Shown piece after piece: positions 1 through 12,946 of a stretch of 64,000 bases of DNA. The notes beneath the pieces are model-generated. The model saw only the letters and a list, made by a program, of their open reading frames with translations. It had not been told where the DNA came from and did not search any database. The translations under genes and the position numbers were made by a program. Position 1 is the first letter of the stretch; each line of letters starts with the position of its first letter. Source of the stretch: Vitellaria paradoxa (Eukaryota > Streptophyta > Magnoliopsida > Ericales > Sapotaceae); assembly GCA_019916065.1 (NCBI GenBank), contig CM034237.1, forward strand, positions 20,047,752 through 20,111,751. The letters run 5' to 3'.

Positions 1-354
1 ATTTCTTCTCACTCTTTTACATTCCAATGGTACCTTGTATGGAAATCAGACATTTTTAATAACAACCGGCAATGTTCCCGGGCGATGAATCAAAAGTGAG
101 ATTATTTAGTCACATGCAATATATTTTTAAGCACTTTATCTATATCCATACTTTAATAGTAATTCTCAATAAATCAAAGATTTAACAAAGTCATCAATAT
201 CATTATCACAAAGGTAGGCGCTATATGTAAATTAACAATTAGCAAGTAAAAAAAAAATTTAGAATACAAACTAGTATTTTAGTTAATTGTTTTGACAAGC
301 TTACCGTACCAAATTTGATAAGAATAAAATTATTTCTAATGGTATATTAATTAG

Positions 355-426
355 GCCGAGGTTGGTAGCTTAGTGGGTAGGCAACCCTAATTGCGATTTA
401 AAGTCGCAAGTTCGAACCTCATTGGC
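355..426 (+). other. tRNA-like sequence (A/B-box type) inside LTR, partial-LTR copy
   Basis: This is a 72-nt segment whose ends can pair like an acceptor stem (GCCGAGG with CATTGGC, six of seven pairs). It contains an A-box-like TAGCTTAGTGGG, a five-pair anticodon-like stem (TGCGA/TCGCA) with a 7-nt loop, and a B-box-like GTTCGAACC. The T arm is too degenerate for a working tRNA. The same 72 nt recurs in the other three LTRs. Its orientation is opposite to LTR transcription. Confidence 0.5.
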
Positions 427-1725
427 TGCAAATCTCGGTTTTTGCTCCTTTTACCTTTTATTTTATTATTTTATGGAATATAAAGATAATAAATAGCTCT
501 TGGACTTATATTTAATTTTTAGCAAAATTGATAAGTTTTATTTTATTCAAAAATAATTTAAATAAATTTCCAATCATCATCTTATTTATAACCAAACCCT
601 TATCATAGGTTTTTGGCTTCAAGATATCCACAAATGTCCACAGAATTATCCCAATGTTTAGGAAGGTATTAAATGAGTTTCATTTAATTCACTTAATCAT
701 AAAAATATAATTATATAACCTGCTAGGTTGACAAAACAATGCCAAAAATAAATCAAATTCATTTAAGAAAGACCAAATGAGAAAAGAACGAGTCCATTGT
801 TTCTTTTGGGCATTTTATCAAATACTAGCATTTTAGTTTGAATAAGTCATCCAACTATCCATGATGAAACTGATTATCTAAGTCAATTATCATCAATATT
901 AGAGTGTCAAATAATACATAATATCTAGTTTAAAATAATTTCATATCAATAGAAATTATTAACATGACAATAACTAACAGAAGGAAATTAGAAATTTAAA
1001 TAAATCTTTAAACATAATATTCTAAACAAATCCAAACAAGCATCAATTAAAGCTAAGCAGAATAGCAGCTTGAAAGAAAATTCATATAAAATAAAGCAAG
1101 ACTCCAATATCTATAAACTTTATATCTGTAGAAACTAGACTTCAAGACCTACAACTTTCATGTTTTACACTTTTTAAAATTCTAAGGTCTAAAGGTACAA
1201 AAACAGCTTTGAATTCAGTTTGTTCAGAAAATACAGTTTTACACGTGCTCAGTATTTTGGGCATAACTTTTGACTCACAAATCGGATTGATGCAATTCTT
1301 TTTGGGTTGAAAAGAAAACTGAAAGGGCTACAACTTTTATGTTTTAGCCAAAGCCTAATTCCACCGTTTTAGGGGTTAGAAGCACATAAGAAGTTACAAA
1401 TAGAGAGCTGTCAGCATACTAAGTTACTTCAGTCAAAATTTTGGCTTCCCTACCCCCAACATACGGGTATTTATTTTTATCACAATCAAGTTTCATACTT
1501 CAAACCAGAAAATGCATCAAATATATTTTAAGAGATTCATCATCCTACCTCAATGAAGATATTAATGACCAAGTCTGAGAAGGAAAAATGAGTTAGCTTT
1601 GAACACCACCCAAATTGGAAAATTCCAAGCCTTTCTTCTTCCTCCAAGCAACACCAAATCTTCAGCCTCACTAATGAATAATTTATTTTTATTTCTCTCT
1701 TCTTTTCTTCTCTTTGAAGACACAC

Positions 1726-1735
1726 AATTTATAGG
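1726..1735 (-). promoter_or_regulatory. Putative LTR TATA box
   Basis: On the minus strand this reads CTATAAATTG, about 0.7 kb into the LTR from its TGTAATAACC end and upstream of a purine-rich stretch. It is conserved in all four LTR copies. It is the best visible candidate for the U3 promoter. The transcription start cannot be read from sequence. Confidence 0.45.
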
Positions 1736-2448
1736 GAGTGTAGAGAAAATTATTAGTGGAGAAAAATCAACTAAGGTAAGATCATGCCTATACAATTGGT
1801 AGCATGATCCAAGAATCATGCTTACTTTTTGACTATCTAACCATATCATTTAAGAAAAGCATTGGGGAAGATGTATGGAGGTGGCATGATCCGGGAATCA
1901 TGCTAACTTTTTGACAAATTTAAACAATCATGCTAGCTTTTTGACAATTTAACCAAATGCTTTAAATCATGCTAGCTTTTAAACAAAATGCTTTAAATCT
2001 TGTTTGCTAAATAATTTGAAAAAGATGCTTTAAGGTCATCAATGTGGGTCTTCTCTTTGTCCAATTAGTCAAATAATTTTGAAAGATGGTGAGAGTGTAT
2101 GGAAGATGGAAATGAAGTTGTCGGGAAATAATTTATAGCAACTATTCATGAGTCAATTCATTGAGTGATAAAGTGAGTTGAAATGAGTTGAGGTGAGTCA
2201 AAGAAAAGGGTTGACCCATGGGTTAATGGTCTTGGTTTGAACCAAATAAGTAATTGGGCTAAGAAGTGTTTGGATAAAAATTTTAGAAATCTACATTAAA
2301 CTCCCACATAGGGTGAAATTAAATCCGAAAATCTTTCCAACCAATTCCAAAAATTTTCAAATCCTCAATTTTCTAGATTTTTATTATAACAAGTATCACG
2401 ACCACACTTAAGCAATTTAATTAAGAAAAAAAATTCAGGTTATTACAA

Positions 2449-2466
2449 TCCATCCCCCTTAAAGAA
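2449..2466 (-). other. Polypurine tract of minus-strand gypsy copy
   Basis: Read on the minus strand, a run TTTAAGGGGGATGGAT immediately precedes the LTR start TGTAATAACC. This is the expected position and composition of the plus-strand primer of a Ty3/gypsy element. Confidence 0.7.
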
Positions 2467-2497
2467 ATTTCGTCCTGAAATTTACACAAAGTATGAC

Positions 2498-5400
2498 TCA
2501 AGTGTTAAACAAATGAGGGTATCGTTCACGCATAACAGACTCACGCTCCCAGGTGGATTCCTCCACACCACGGTGCCTCCACAACACTCGAACCAATGGA
2601 ATGGTTTTGCCTCGTAGGACTTGTTCACGCCGATCCTCGATCTTAACCGGCTGTTGTTCAAATGTAACATCTTGCTGAATATCAAGTTCAGTCCAATCAA
2701 TCACGTGACTCGGGTCAGGTTCATACTTTCGAAGCATGGATACATGAAATACATCATGAACACGTGATAGTTGAGGTGGTAGAGCTAGCTGATATGCAAC
2801 CTGCCCAACCTTTGCAAGAATTTCGAATGGTCCAATATATCGAGGAGCTAACTTCCCCTTTTTCCCAAATCGTATGACTCCTTGACGTGGGGAAACTCGA
2901 AGAAAGACATGATCTCCAACCTCGAACTCCAAAGGTCGTCTTCGTCGGTCAGCGTAGCTTTTCTGACGACTCTGGGCAGTAAGTAGACGTTGACGAATGA
3001 TAGCAATCTTTTCTGATGTTTGCTTGATCAGGTCGGGTCCTATCATCACCGATTCTCCTACCTCGGTCCAACACAGAGGAGAGCGACATGGCCTCCCATA
3101 TAATGTCTCATAAGGTGCCATTCCAATACTTGCTTGATAGCTGTTGTTATACACAAACTCTATCAATGGCAAGTGTTCTTCCCAATTTCCTTTAAAGTCT
3201 AGTATGCAAGCGCGAAGCATATCTTCCAATGTCTGAATTAACCGTTCTGACTGTCCATCCGTCTGAGGGTGAAATGCCGTGCTAAAGGTCAATTTAGTGC
3301 CTAAAGCCTCCTGCAGACTCTTCCAAAATTGAGCTGTGAATAATGGATCTCGGTCAGATACTATGGAGACTGGTGTTCCGTGAAGCCGGATGATCTCGCG
3401 AATATATAGCTGGCTGCGCTTTTGGAGTGTGTCGGTAGTGTTCACTGGTAAAAAGTGCGCTGACTTTGTTAATCGATCAATGATAACCCATATAGAGTTA
3501 TTTTTCTTCAACGTCTTAGGTAAGCCCACGACGAAATCCATCGCAATGTGCTCCCACTTCCATTTAGACACAGGTAAAGGTTGGAGTAATCCAGCTGGTT
3601 TCTGGTGTTCTGCTTTGATCTGCTGACAAGTAAGACATTTAGCTACGAATCGAGCAACATCCTTCTTCATTCCCTTCCACCAATACTGTCGTGCTAAATC
3701 ACGGTACATCTTCGTACTTCCAGGGTGAATGGCAAATCTTGAATTATGGAACTCATGCAATATCTCCTTTCGAAGGCCATCAGAATTCGGGACATACAAC
3801 CTTCCACAATGCTGTAGTCCTTGATCAGAGCGAAGTGTCCATCCTTCTATAATCTCTCCAGACAAGATTTGAGCTACCATCTTCTTGCATTCTTCATCAT
3901 GCTGTTGTGCATCGATCACCTTAGTAATTATCGAGGGAATTGCCATCAGAGAACAACTTGTCACTGTAGCATTTCCCTGATCAAATCTGATCTCAAATTC
4001 ATTTACTGATTCTAGCATCTTCCATTCCCATACTGCCAAATTCGCCAATGTTGAATGTGATTTCCTACTAAGTGCATCTGCTACAACATTCGCCTTTCCT
4101 GGATGATACTGAAGGGTGAAATCGAAATCCTCCAGATATTCCATCCAGCGTCGTTGTCGCAGGTTCAGGTCTCGTTGGGTGAACAGATATTTCAGACTCT
4201 TGTGATCTGAAAAGACTTCAAACTTTTCACCGTACAAATAATGTCTCCAAAGTTTCAATGCAAAAACAATTGCGGCCAATTCTAGATCGTGGGTTGGATA
4301 GTTCTTCTCATGGTTTCTCAATTGTCGAGAACCATAAGCGACTACATGGTCTAATTGCATTAGTACACAACCCAATCCTTCTCTTGAGGCATCACAGTAT
4401 ACTGTATACCCTACCCCTCGTTCTGGTATGATTAGAACTGGGGCTTGAGTCAATCGAGCCTTCAACTCTTGAAAAGCTCTTTCACATTTCTCATCCCAAA
4501 CAAACTTGACATCTTTGTGGATTAATCGCGTCATGGGTGCAGCAATTTGAGAAAAGTCCTTAATGAACCGTCGGTAGTACCCTGCCAAACCGAGGAAACT
4601 TCTTATCTCGAAGACTGTCTTCGGTTGCTTCCAGCTCATTACGGCTTCTACTTTCGTTGGGTCTACTGCAACACCATCTGTTGAGACTATATGTCCTAAG
4701 AATGGTATTTTTGTTAGCCAAAACTCGCATTTGCTACCTTAGCATACAGTTGGTGATCTAATAAAGTTTATAAGACAATACGAAGGTGCTGTTCATGCTC
4801 CCGTTCATCCTTTGAATAAATAAGTATGTCGTCAATAAAGACTACAACAAACTTATCCAAGTATGGACGGAAAACACGATTCATAAGATCCATAAATGCT
4901 GCTGGCGCATTGGTGAGTCCAAAAGGCATAACCACGAACTCGTAGTGCCCATATCTCGTACGGAAAGCTGTCTTTGGAATGTCTTCCTCTCGGATACGTA
5001 ATTGATGGTATCCTGATCGAAGATCGATCTTAGAGAAGAACAGTGAACCCCTCAATTGATCAAATAAATCATCTATTCGTGGCAAGGGGTATTTATTTTT
5101 GATAGTGACTCTGTTCAGCTTTCTGTAATCAATACATAGCCGTAAACTTCCATCTTTCTTCTTTGCAAAAACAGCTGACGCTCCCCAGGGGGAAACACTG
5201 GGTCGAATGAATCCTAGCTGGAGCAATTCTTCAAGTTGTACTTTTAATTCTTGAAGTTCTGCTGGTGCCATTCGGTAAGGGGCTACTGAAATTGGTGCAA
5301 CCCCTGGCTGTAGATCTATACGAAAATCTATTTCTCACCGAGGTGGCAAACCTGGAAGCTCCTTGGGAAAAACATTTGGAAACTCACAAACTACTCGAGG

Positions 5401-6486
5401 GAGAGCAGTCTGTGGAAGCTCCTCATTCAAAGTCAGATTGGCTAGCAAGCTATTTAATTGCCTGCAACCTCGAGAATGTACTGGGGATATAATTGGATCT
5501 TCTCGGGAATCTCCTTGGATACAGAATCGAGCTCCCGATGGAAGAATAGCCGAGACACGCTTCAGCTGACAATCAATAATTGCTTGGTGTAAAGACAACC
5601 AGTCCATTCCTAGAATGACATCGTAGGTGTTCATATCCAACCAGATAAGATCACATTCTACTATGATCTCCCCGAATTGGATTGCACAAGATCTAGTGAT
5701 CTTATTTGCCACAGTGTTATTTCCCAGAGGGGAATCAATGGTTAAGGTTCCATTTAATTCCTCTGGTATTAACTTCAATGAACATGCACATTTGGATGAT
5801 ATAAAGGAATGCGAAGCACCAGTATCAACTAGGATTACCACCCAAGTACTAAAGAGTAATGAGGTAACCTGAATAACTGTGTTTTCTGGTACCGCTGTAA
5901 TGGGTTCTAGTGCTTCCAAATGGTTAAGTGCAAATACGCGTCCCTGCGGAACATTATTATCCCTTCTTGGCCCTGGTCCTCCTCCACCACGACCTCGTCC
6001 TCCGCCATTGTTCTTCTGTTGTCCTCCTTGCTGGTTCATGTTAGGATTCTGAAAAGGTGGTCTTTGTTGGAAACGTTGTTGTGGAGGTAGGTAGGTGATT
6101 CGTGCTGGTCCTGGATTCTGTGAATTCTGTTGATTTTGCTTGGGGTATGTCATTGCCCTCTGAGGACAATCCCTTTTAAAATGCCCAAGTTGCCCACACT
6201 GGTAACAGGCATTTGGATCCTTTTGCTGATGTCGAGGTTGACTCCCTCCTCCATTTTTCTTTTGCGGTTGGCCACCATACTGTTTGTTGTTTTCAAAGAA
6301 TCTACCTCGTTTTTGTCCAGCATTTTTATTTTGCCTCATGATTGAACCCTTGAACATTGATCCTTTGAGCTTGGCTGTGTCTTGCATTTCCATTTCCACA
6401 GCAATGGCTACCCTCACAGCTGCAGCATAAGAAGTGTGCATCATACCAATGATTCTCCCTCGAATGTCAGTCCGCAAGCCCCATGT
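2498..6486 (-). pseudogene. Gag-pol polyprotein of Tekay/Del-like chromovirus, broken
   Basis: Retrotransposon polyprotein, read from 6486 down to 2498. Visible in order are: the C-terminal part of gag with a CCHC knuckle (CYQCGQLGHFKRDC), protease (VDTGASHSFIS), reverse transcriptase ([10 protein letters not shown]), RNase H ([12 protein letters not shown]), integrase with HHCC zinc site and the D, D, E core ([22 protein letters not shown]), and a chromodomain-like tail. The gag N-terminus and the primer-binding site are missing, because gag is cut exactly at the LTR at 6487. Lesions relative to the plus-strand copy are a TGA for CGA at about 5335-5337, a TAA for CAA at 4768-4770, and a 1-bp deletion near 4735 in RT. 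It is non-functional, but the two C-to-T stops and single indel suggest it is fairly young. Confidence 0.92.
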
Positions 6487-7233
6487 TGTCACGCCCCGGA
6501 TTTTCATAACCGAATGCCCAGGGGTGACTTGGAATTTATTTGTTAGGTATAAAAATAAGATGATAATAACACGCTGTCACATCCCAGAGTTTTCCTCCAA
6601 ATTGGGGTTGACCCGTAAGAAAAATTTAAGATAGTCGAAATCCTATGATTATCCCAAACAATATTTATAAGTCATTGGACTGAACCATTTGATGGGATTT
6701 CAACTACAGGGCACAAAATAAAGATAGAGAAAAATATTACAGAGCCATCTAAGTGTCCCAACCACGCGATTAACATTACATACCAAATAAAAGCAAATTA
6801 TGTCTATGCTTAATAATTACAATCATCCAACAATTATTACAGACCAAAAATAAAGTCCTCCAGCTCTGTGCAGGAAAGAAGAAAAAAAATAGTTAACTCT
6901 TCTGATGGAATATTTAAGAGAAATTAATCTCTTTCCAGCTCATCTTCTGTATTCCTGTGCTTAATATCCTGAAAACAATATTCCCACAAGGGGTGAGCTA
7001 CTAAAGCCCAGTAATCAGAATCTCCTAGGTGCCTATATGCAGTGGTTGTAATACTACACCATATTAAATGAATGTATTTAGGTGGCATACTATTTATGCA
7101 ACAATTAATTCAATAGATCTCAACTGAATAATGTAAATTATACTTACAACGGCTCGATGAAACCGTCACCGTAACTACTATTTTACTTACATGTAAAATA
7201 GTTAAATACTGATGTGTATACCACAATGAAGTC

Positions 7234-7302
7234 TGTGTCGCAGTGGTAGGGATCTCAGATTTAGATCTTCAAGGTCTCGGGATCAAACCCCGTAGCGATA
7301 CA
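7234..7302 (+). other. Second tRNA-like sequence inside LTR, central copy
   Basis: This 69-nt segment begins TGTGTCGC and ends GCGATACA, which pair over eight positions with one wobble. It has an anticodon-like stem AGATC/GGTCT and a T-arm-like CGGG/CCCG with a 7-nt loop. A microsatellite (AT)n follows it. It is present in three LTRs here (7234, 15790 and 31653); the fourth copy is cut by the window edge. Its origin from a tRNA or SINE is an inference. Confidence 0.45.
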
Positions 7303-7920
7303 GGTTTCATACATATATATATATATATATATATTTTTATAAAATATTAATCGAGAGGAATTAAATATAATTAAATAATTCCAACACATCATTCATACAT
7401 AACAAGAGAGGTTGCTGGTCACAGTAAAATTTTGTAAAGGAGTTTAATCTAAATCCTCCTAAGATAATCATACTCCTATCCTCCTCTACCCCCAGCCTTG
7501 GGAACCAGTGACTTTACGGGCTTAGCATCCAATGCATACCGACGGTGTCACCTACCAAAAACCTAGCCGTCACGACCGGCTACCTGACTGGCCAGGTCAG
7601 AAGGGAGCATCTCCCAAATAAAATGCATGTTCCCATCTTCATCTAAAAGGCCATTTCTACCCACCCATCACCCCATTGCCAAAAAACAGCTTTAGCACCA
7701 AGTGCCTTAATTTCTTCTCACCCTTTTACATTCCAAGGGTACCTTGTATAGAAATCAGACATTTTTAATAACAACCGGCAATGTTCCCGGGCGATGAATC
7801 AAAAGTGAGATTATTTAGTCACATGCAATATATTTTTAAGCACTTTATCTATATCCATACTTAAGTTTACCGTACCAAATTTGATAAGAATAAAATTATT
7901 TCTAATGGTATATTAATTAG

Positions 7921-7992
7921 GCCGAGGTTGGTAGCTTAGTGGGTGGGCGACCTTAATTGCGATTTAAAGTCGCAAGTTCGAACTTCATTGGC
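7921..7992 (+). other. First tRNA-like sequence, central LTR copy
   Basis: Same 72-nt A/B-box-bearing segment as at 355-426, with small changes (GGGTGGGCGACC; AACTTC in the T arm). Confidence 0.45.
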
Positions 7993-9291
7993 TGCAAATC
8001 TCGGTTTTTGCTCCTTTTACCTTTTATTTTATTATTTTATGGAATATAAAGATAATAAATAGCTCTTGGACTTATATTTAATTTTTAGCAAAATTGATAA
8101 GTTTTATTTTATTCAAAAAAAAATTTAAATAAATTTCCAATCATCATCTTATTTATAACCAAACCTTTATCATAGGTTTTTGGCTTCAAGATATCCACAA
8201 ATGTCCACAGAATTATCCCAATGTTTAGGAAGGTATTAAATGAGTTTCATTAAATTCACTTAATCATAAAAATATAATTATATAACTTGCTAGGTTGACA
8301 AAACAATGCCAAAAATAAATCAAATTCATTTAAGAAAGACCAAATGAGAAAAGAACAAGTCCATTGTTTCTTTTGGGCATTTTATCAAATACTAGCATTT
8401 TAGTTTGAATAAGTCATCCAACTATCCATGATGAAACTGATTATCTAAGTCAATTATCATCAATATTAGAGTGTCAAATAATACCTAATATCTAGTTTAA
8501 AATAATTTCATATCAATAGAAATTATTAACATGACAATAACTAACAGAAGGAAATTGGAAATTTAAATAATCTTTAAATATAATATTCTAAACAAATACA
8601 AACAAGCATCAATTAAAGCTAAGCAGAATAGCAGCTTGAAAGAAAATTCATATAAAATAGAGCAAGACTCCAATATCTATAAACTTTATATCTATAGAAA
8701 CTAGACTTCAAGACCTACAACTTTCATGTTTTACACTGTTTAAAATTCTAAGGTCTAAAGATACAAAAACAGCTTTGAATTCAGTTTGTTTAGAAAATAC
8801 AGTTTTACACGTACTCAGTATTTTGGGCATAACTTTTGACTCACAAATCGGATTGATGCAATTCTTTTTGGGTTGAAAAGAAAACGGAAAGGGCTACAAC
8901 TTTTATGTTTTAGCCAAAGCCTAATTCCACCGTTTTAGGGGTTAGAAGCACATAAGAAGTTACAAATAGAGAGCTGTCAGCATACTAAGTTACTTCAGTC
9001 AAAATTTTGGCTTCCCTACCCCCAATATACGTGTATTTATTTTTATCACAATCAAGTTTCATACTTCAAACCAGAAAATACATCAAATATATTTTAGGAG
9101 ATTCATCATCCTACCTCAATGAAGATATTAATGACCAAGTCTGAGAAGGAAAAATGAGTTAGCTTTGAACACCACCCAAATTGGAAAATTCCAAGCCTTT
9201 CTTCTTCCTTCAAGCAACACCAAATCTTCAGCCTCACTAATGAATAATTTATTTATTTTTTCTCTCTTTTTTTCTTCTCTTTGAAGACACA

Positions 9292-9301
9292 CAATTTATA
9301 G
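9292..9301 (-). promoter_or_regulatory. Putative LTR TATA box, central copy
   Basis: CTATAAATTG on the minus strand, at the position equivalent to the TATA-like box of the other LTRs. Confidence 0.4.
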
Positions 9302-10015
9302 GGAGTGTAGAGAAAATTATTAGTGGAGAAAAATCAACTAAGGTAAGATCATGCCTATTCAATTGGTAGCATGATCCAAGAATCATGCTTACTTTTTGAC
9401 TATCTAACCATATCATTAAAGAAAAGCATTGGGGAAGATGTATGGAGGTGGCATGATCCGGGAATCATGCTAACTTTTTGACAAATTTAAACAATCATGC
9501 TATCTTTTTGACAATTTAACCAAATGCTTTAAATCATGCTAGCTTTCAAACAAAATGCTTTAAATCTTGTTTGCTAAATAATTTGAAAAAGATGCTTTAA
9601 GGTCATCAATGTGGGTCTTCTCTTTGTCCAATTAGTCAAATAATTTTGAAAGATGGTGAGAGTGTATGGAAGATGGAAATGAAGTTGTCGGGAAATAATT
9701 TATAGCAACTATTCATGAGTCAATTCATTGAGTGATAAAGTGAGTTGAAATGAGTTGAGGTGAGTCAAAGAAAAGGGTTGACCCATGCGTTAATGGTCTT
9801 GGTTTGAACCAAATAAGTAATTGGGCTAAGAAGTGTTTGGATAAAAATTTTAGAAATCTACATTAAACTCCCACATAGGGTGAAATTAAATCCGAAAATC
9901 TTTCCAACCAATTCAAAAAATTTTCAAATCCTCAATTTTCTAGATTTTTATTATAACAAGTATCACGGCCACACTTAAGCAATTTAACTAAGAAAAAAAA
10001 ATTCAGGTTATTACA

Positions 10016-12896
10016 AGATGTTTTTCCCAAGGAGCTTCCAGGTTTGCCACCTCGGCGAGAAATAGATTTTCGTATAGATCTACAGCCAGGGGTTGCACCA
10101 ATTTCAGTAGCCCCTTACCGAATGGCACCAGCAGAACTTCAAGAATTAAAAGTACAACTTGAAAAATTGCTCCAACTAGGATTCATTCGACCCAGTGTTT
10201 CCCCCTGGGGAGCGTCAGCTGTTTTTGCAAAGAAGAAAGATGGAAGTTTACGGCTATGTATTGATTACAAAAAGCTGAACAAAGTCACTATCAAGAATAA
10301 ATACCCCTTGCCACGAATAGATGATTTATTTGATCAATTGAGGGGTTCACTGTTCTTCTCTAAGATCGATCTTCGATCAGGATACCATCAATTACGTATC
10401 CGAGAGGAAGACATTCCAAAGACAGCTTTCCGTACGAGATATGGGCACTACGAGTTCGTGGTTATGCCTTTTGGACTCACCAATGCGCCAGCAGTATTTA
10501 TGGATCTTATGAATCGTGTTTTCCGTCCATACCTGGATAAGTTTGTTGTAGTCTTTATTGACGACATACTTATTTATTCAAAGGATGAACGGGAGCATGA
10601 ACAGCACCTTCGTGTTGTCTTACAAACTTTATTAGATCACCAACTGTATGCCAAGGCTAGCAAATGTGAGTTTTGGCTAACAAAAATACCATTCTTGGGA
10701 CATATAGTCTCAACAGATGGTGTTGCAGTAGACCCAACGAAAGTAGAAGCCGTAATGAGCTGGAAGCAACCGAAGACAGTCTTCGAGATAAGAAGTTTCC
10801 TCGGTTTGGCAGGGTACTACCGACGGTTCATTAAGGATTTTTCTCGAATTGCTGCACCCATGACGCGATTAATCCGCAAGGATGTCAAGTTTGTTTGGGA
10901 TGAGAAATGTGAAAGATCTTTTCGAGAGTTGAAGGCTCGATTGACTCAAGCCCCAGTTCTAATCATACCAGAACGAGGAGCAGGGTATACAGTATACTGT
11001 GATGCCTCAAGAGAAGGATTGGGTTGTGTACTAATGCAATTAGACCATGTAGTCGCTTATGGTTCTCGACAATTGAGAAACCATGAGAAGAACTATCCAA
11101 CCCACGATCTAGAATTGGCCGCAATTGTTTTTGCATTGAAACTTTGGAGACATTATTTGTACGGTGAAAAGTTTGAAGTCTTTTCAGATCACAAGAGTCT
11201 GAAATATCTGTTCACCCAACGAGACCTGAACCTGCGACAACGGCGCTGGATGGAATATCTGGAAGATTTCGATTTCACCCTTCAGTATCATCCAGGAAAG
11301 GCGAATGTTGTAGCAGATGCACTCAGTAGGAAATCACATTCAACATTGGCGAATTTGGCAGTATGGGAATGGAAGATGCTAGAATCGGTGAATGAATTTG
11401 AGATCAGATTTGATGAGGGAAATGCCACAGTGACAAGTTGTTCTCTGATGGCAATTCCCTCGATAATTACCAAAGTGATCGATGCACAACAACATGATGA
11501 AGAATGCAAGAAGATGGTAGCTCAAATCTTGTCTGGAGAGATTATAAAAGGATGGACACTTCGCTCTGATCAAGGACTACAGCATTGTGGAAGGTTGTAT
11601 GTCCCGAATTCTGATGGCCTTCGAAAGGAGATATTGCATGAGTTCCATAATTCAAGATTTGCCATTCACCCTGGAAGTACGAAGATGTACCGTGATTTAG
11701 CACGACAGTATTGGTGGAAGGGAATGAAGAAGAATGTTGCTCGATTCGTAGCTAAATGTCTTGCTTGTCAGCAAATCAAAGCAGAACACCAGAAACCAGC
11801 TGGATTACTCCAACCTTTACCTGTGTCCGAATGGAAGTGGGAGCACATTGCGATGGATTTCGTCGTGGGCTTACCTAAGACATTGAAGAAAAATAACTCT
11901 ATATGGGTTATTATTGATCGATTAACAAAGTCAGCGCATTTTTTACCAGTGAACACTACCGACACACTCCAAAAGCGCAGCCAGCTATATATTCGCGAGA
12001 TCATCCGGCTTCACGGAACACCAGTCTCCATAGTATCTGACTGAGATCCATTATTCACAGCTCAATTTTGGAAGAGCCTGCAGGAGGCTTTAGGCACTAA
12101 ATTGACCTTTAGCACGGCATTTCACCCTCAGACGGATGGACAGTCAGAACGGTTAATTCAGACATTGGAAGATATGCTTCGTGCTTGCATATTAGACTTT
12201 AAAGAAAACTGGGAAGAACACTTGCCATTGATAGAGTTTGTGTATAACAACAGCTATCAAGCAAGTATTGGAATGGCACCTTATGAGGCATTATATGGGA
12301 GGCCATGTCGTTCTCCTCTGTGTTGGACCGAGGTAGGAGAATCGATGATGATAGGACCCGACCTGATCAAGCAAACATCAGAAAAGATTGCTATCATTCG
12401 TCAACGTCTACTTACTGCCCAGAGTCGTCAGAAAAGCTACACTGACCGACGAAGACGACCTTTGGAGTTCGAGGTTGGAGATCATGTCTTTCTTCGAGTT
12501 TCCCCACGTCAAGGAGTCGTACGATTTGGGAAAAAGGGAAAGTTAGCTTCTCGATATATTGGACCATTCGAAATTCTTGCAAAGGTTGGGCAGGTTGCAT
12601 ATCAACTAGCTCTACCACCTCAACTATCACGTGTTCATGATGTATTTCATGTATCCATGCTTCGAAAGTATGAACCTGACCCGAGTCACGTGATTGATTG
12701 GACTGAACTTGATATTCAGCAAGATGTTACATTTGAACAACAGCCGGTTAAGATCGAGGATCGGCGTGAACAAGTCCTACGAGGCAAAACCATTCCATTG
12801 GTTCGGGTGTTGTGGAGGCACCGTGGTGTGGAGGAATCCACCTGGGAGCGTGAGTCTGTTATGTGTGAACGATACCCTCATTTGTTTAACACTTGA
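10016..12896 (+). pseudogene. Pol (RT-RNase H-integrase) of Tekay/Del-like chromovirus, 5'-truncated
   Basis: A plus-strand copy of the polyprotein that begins abruptly after the LTR at 10015, in the linker before RT (reading [12 protein letters not shown]), so gag and protease are absent. RT ([10 protein letters not shown]), RNase H ([24 protein letters not shown]), integrase HHCC and core motifs and the chromodomain-like C-terminus are all present in one frame. The only break I see is a TGA at 12042-12044, where the minus-strand copy has CGA, within the integrase SDRDP motif. The frame reopens at once and ends at 12896, about 50 bp before the 3' LTR. With no gag, leader or 5' LTR in the right orientation, it cannot be autonomous. 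Confidence 0.93.
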
Positions 12897-12928
12897 GTCA
12901 TACTTTGTGTAAATTTCGGGACGAAATT

Positions 12929-12946
12929 TCTTTAAGGGCAATGGAT
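12929..12946 (+). other. Polypurine tract (mutated) of plus-strand copy
   Basis: TTTAAGGGCAATGGAT lies directly before the LTR start TGTAATAACC. The minus-strand copy has GGGGG here, so this tract carries substitutions. Confidence 0.6.

Larger units (their letters stand above)
1..2448 (-). repeat. 3' LTR (partial) of the minus-strand gypsy copy
   Basis: This matches the last two thirds of the 3.67 kb solo LTR at 30907-34574. It ends on the plus strand in TTCAGGTTATTACA at 2448. Read on the minus strand it starts TGTAATAACC, directly after the polypurine tract of the adjoining element. About 1.2 kb of this LTR lies left of the window. The small ORFs inside it recur in every LTR copy, and I do not regard them as genes. 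Confidence 0.9.
6487..10015 (-). repeat. Central complete LTR between the two inverted pol copies
   Basis: Runs from TGTCACGCC (plus strand) to TTATTACA, 3529 bp, in the same orientation as the partial LTR at 1-2448. It is the apparent 5' LTR of the minus-strand copy. It lacks about 130 bp present in the other copies, at about 7862, between CCATACTT and TTTACCGTACC. Its outer ends abut gag interior at 6486 and the protease/RT junction of the plus-strand copy at 10016. Neither side has a recognisable primer-binding site or leader. Confidence 0.88.

Noticed and set aside
355..426. Functional tRNA gene
   Set aside because: T arm and D arm do not pair properly and the segment is an integral part of the LTR; kept only as tRNA-like.
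1540..1849. Small ORFs repeated in each LTR (also near 13536-13845 and 33656-33918)
   Set aside because: They lie in and around the LTR promoter region in overlapping frames on both strands and recur only because the LTR recurs. No domain or coding signature.
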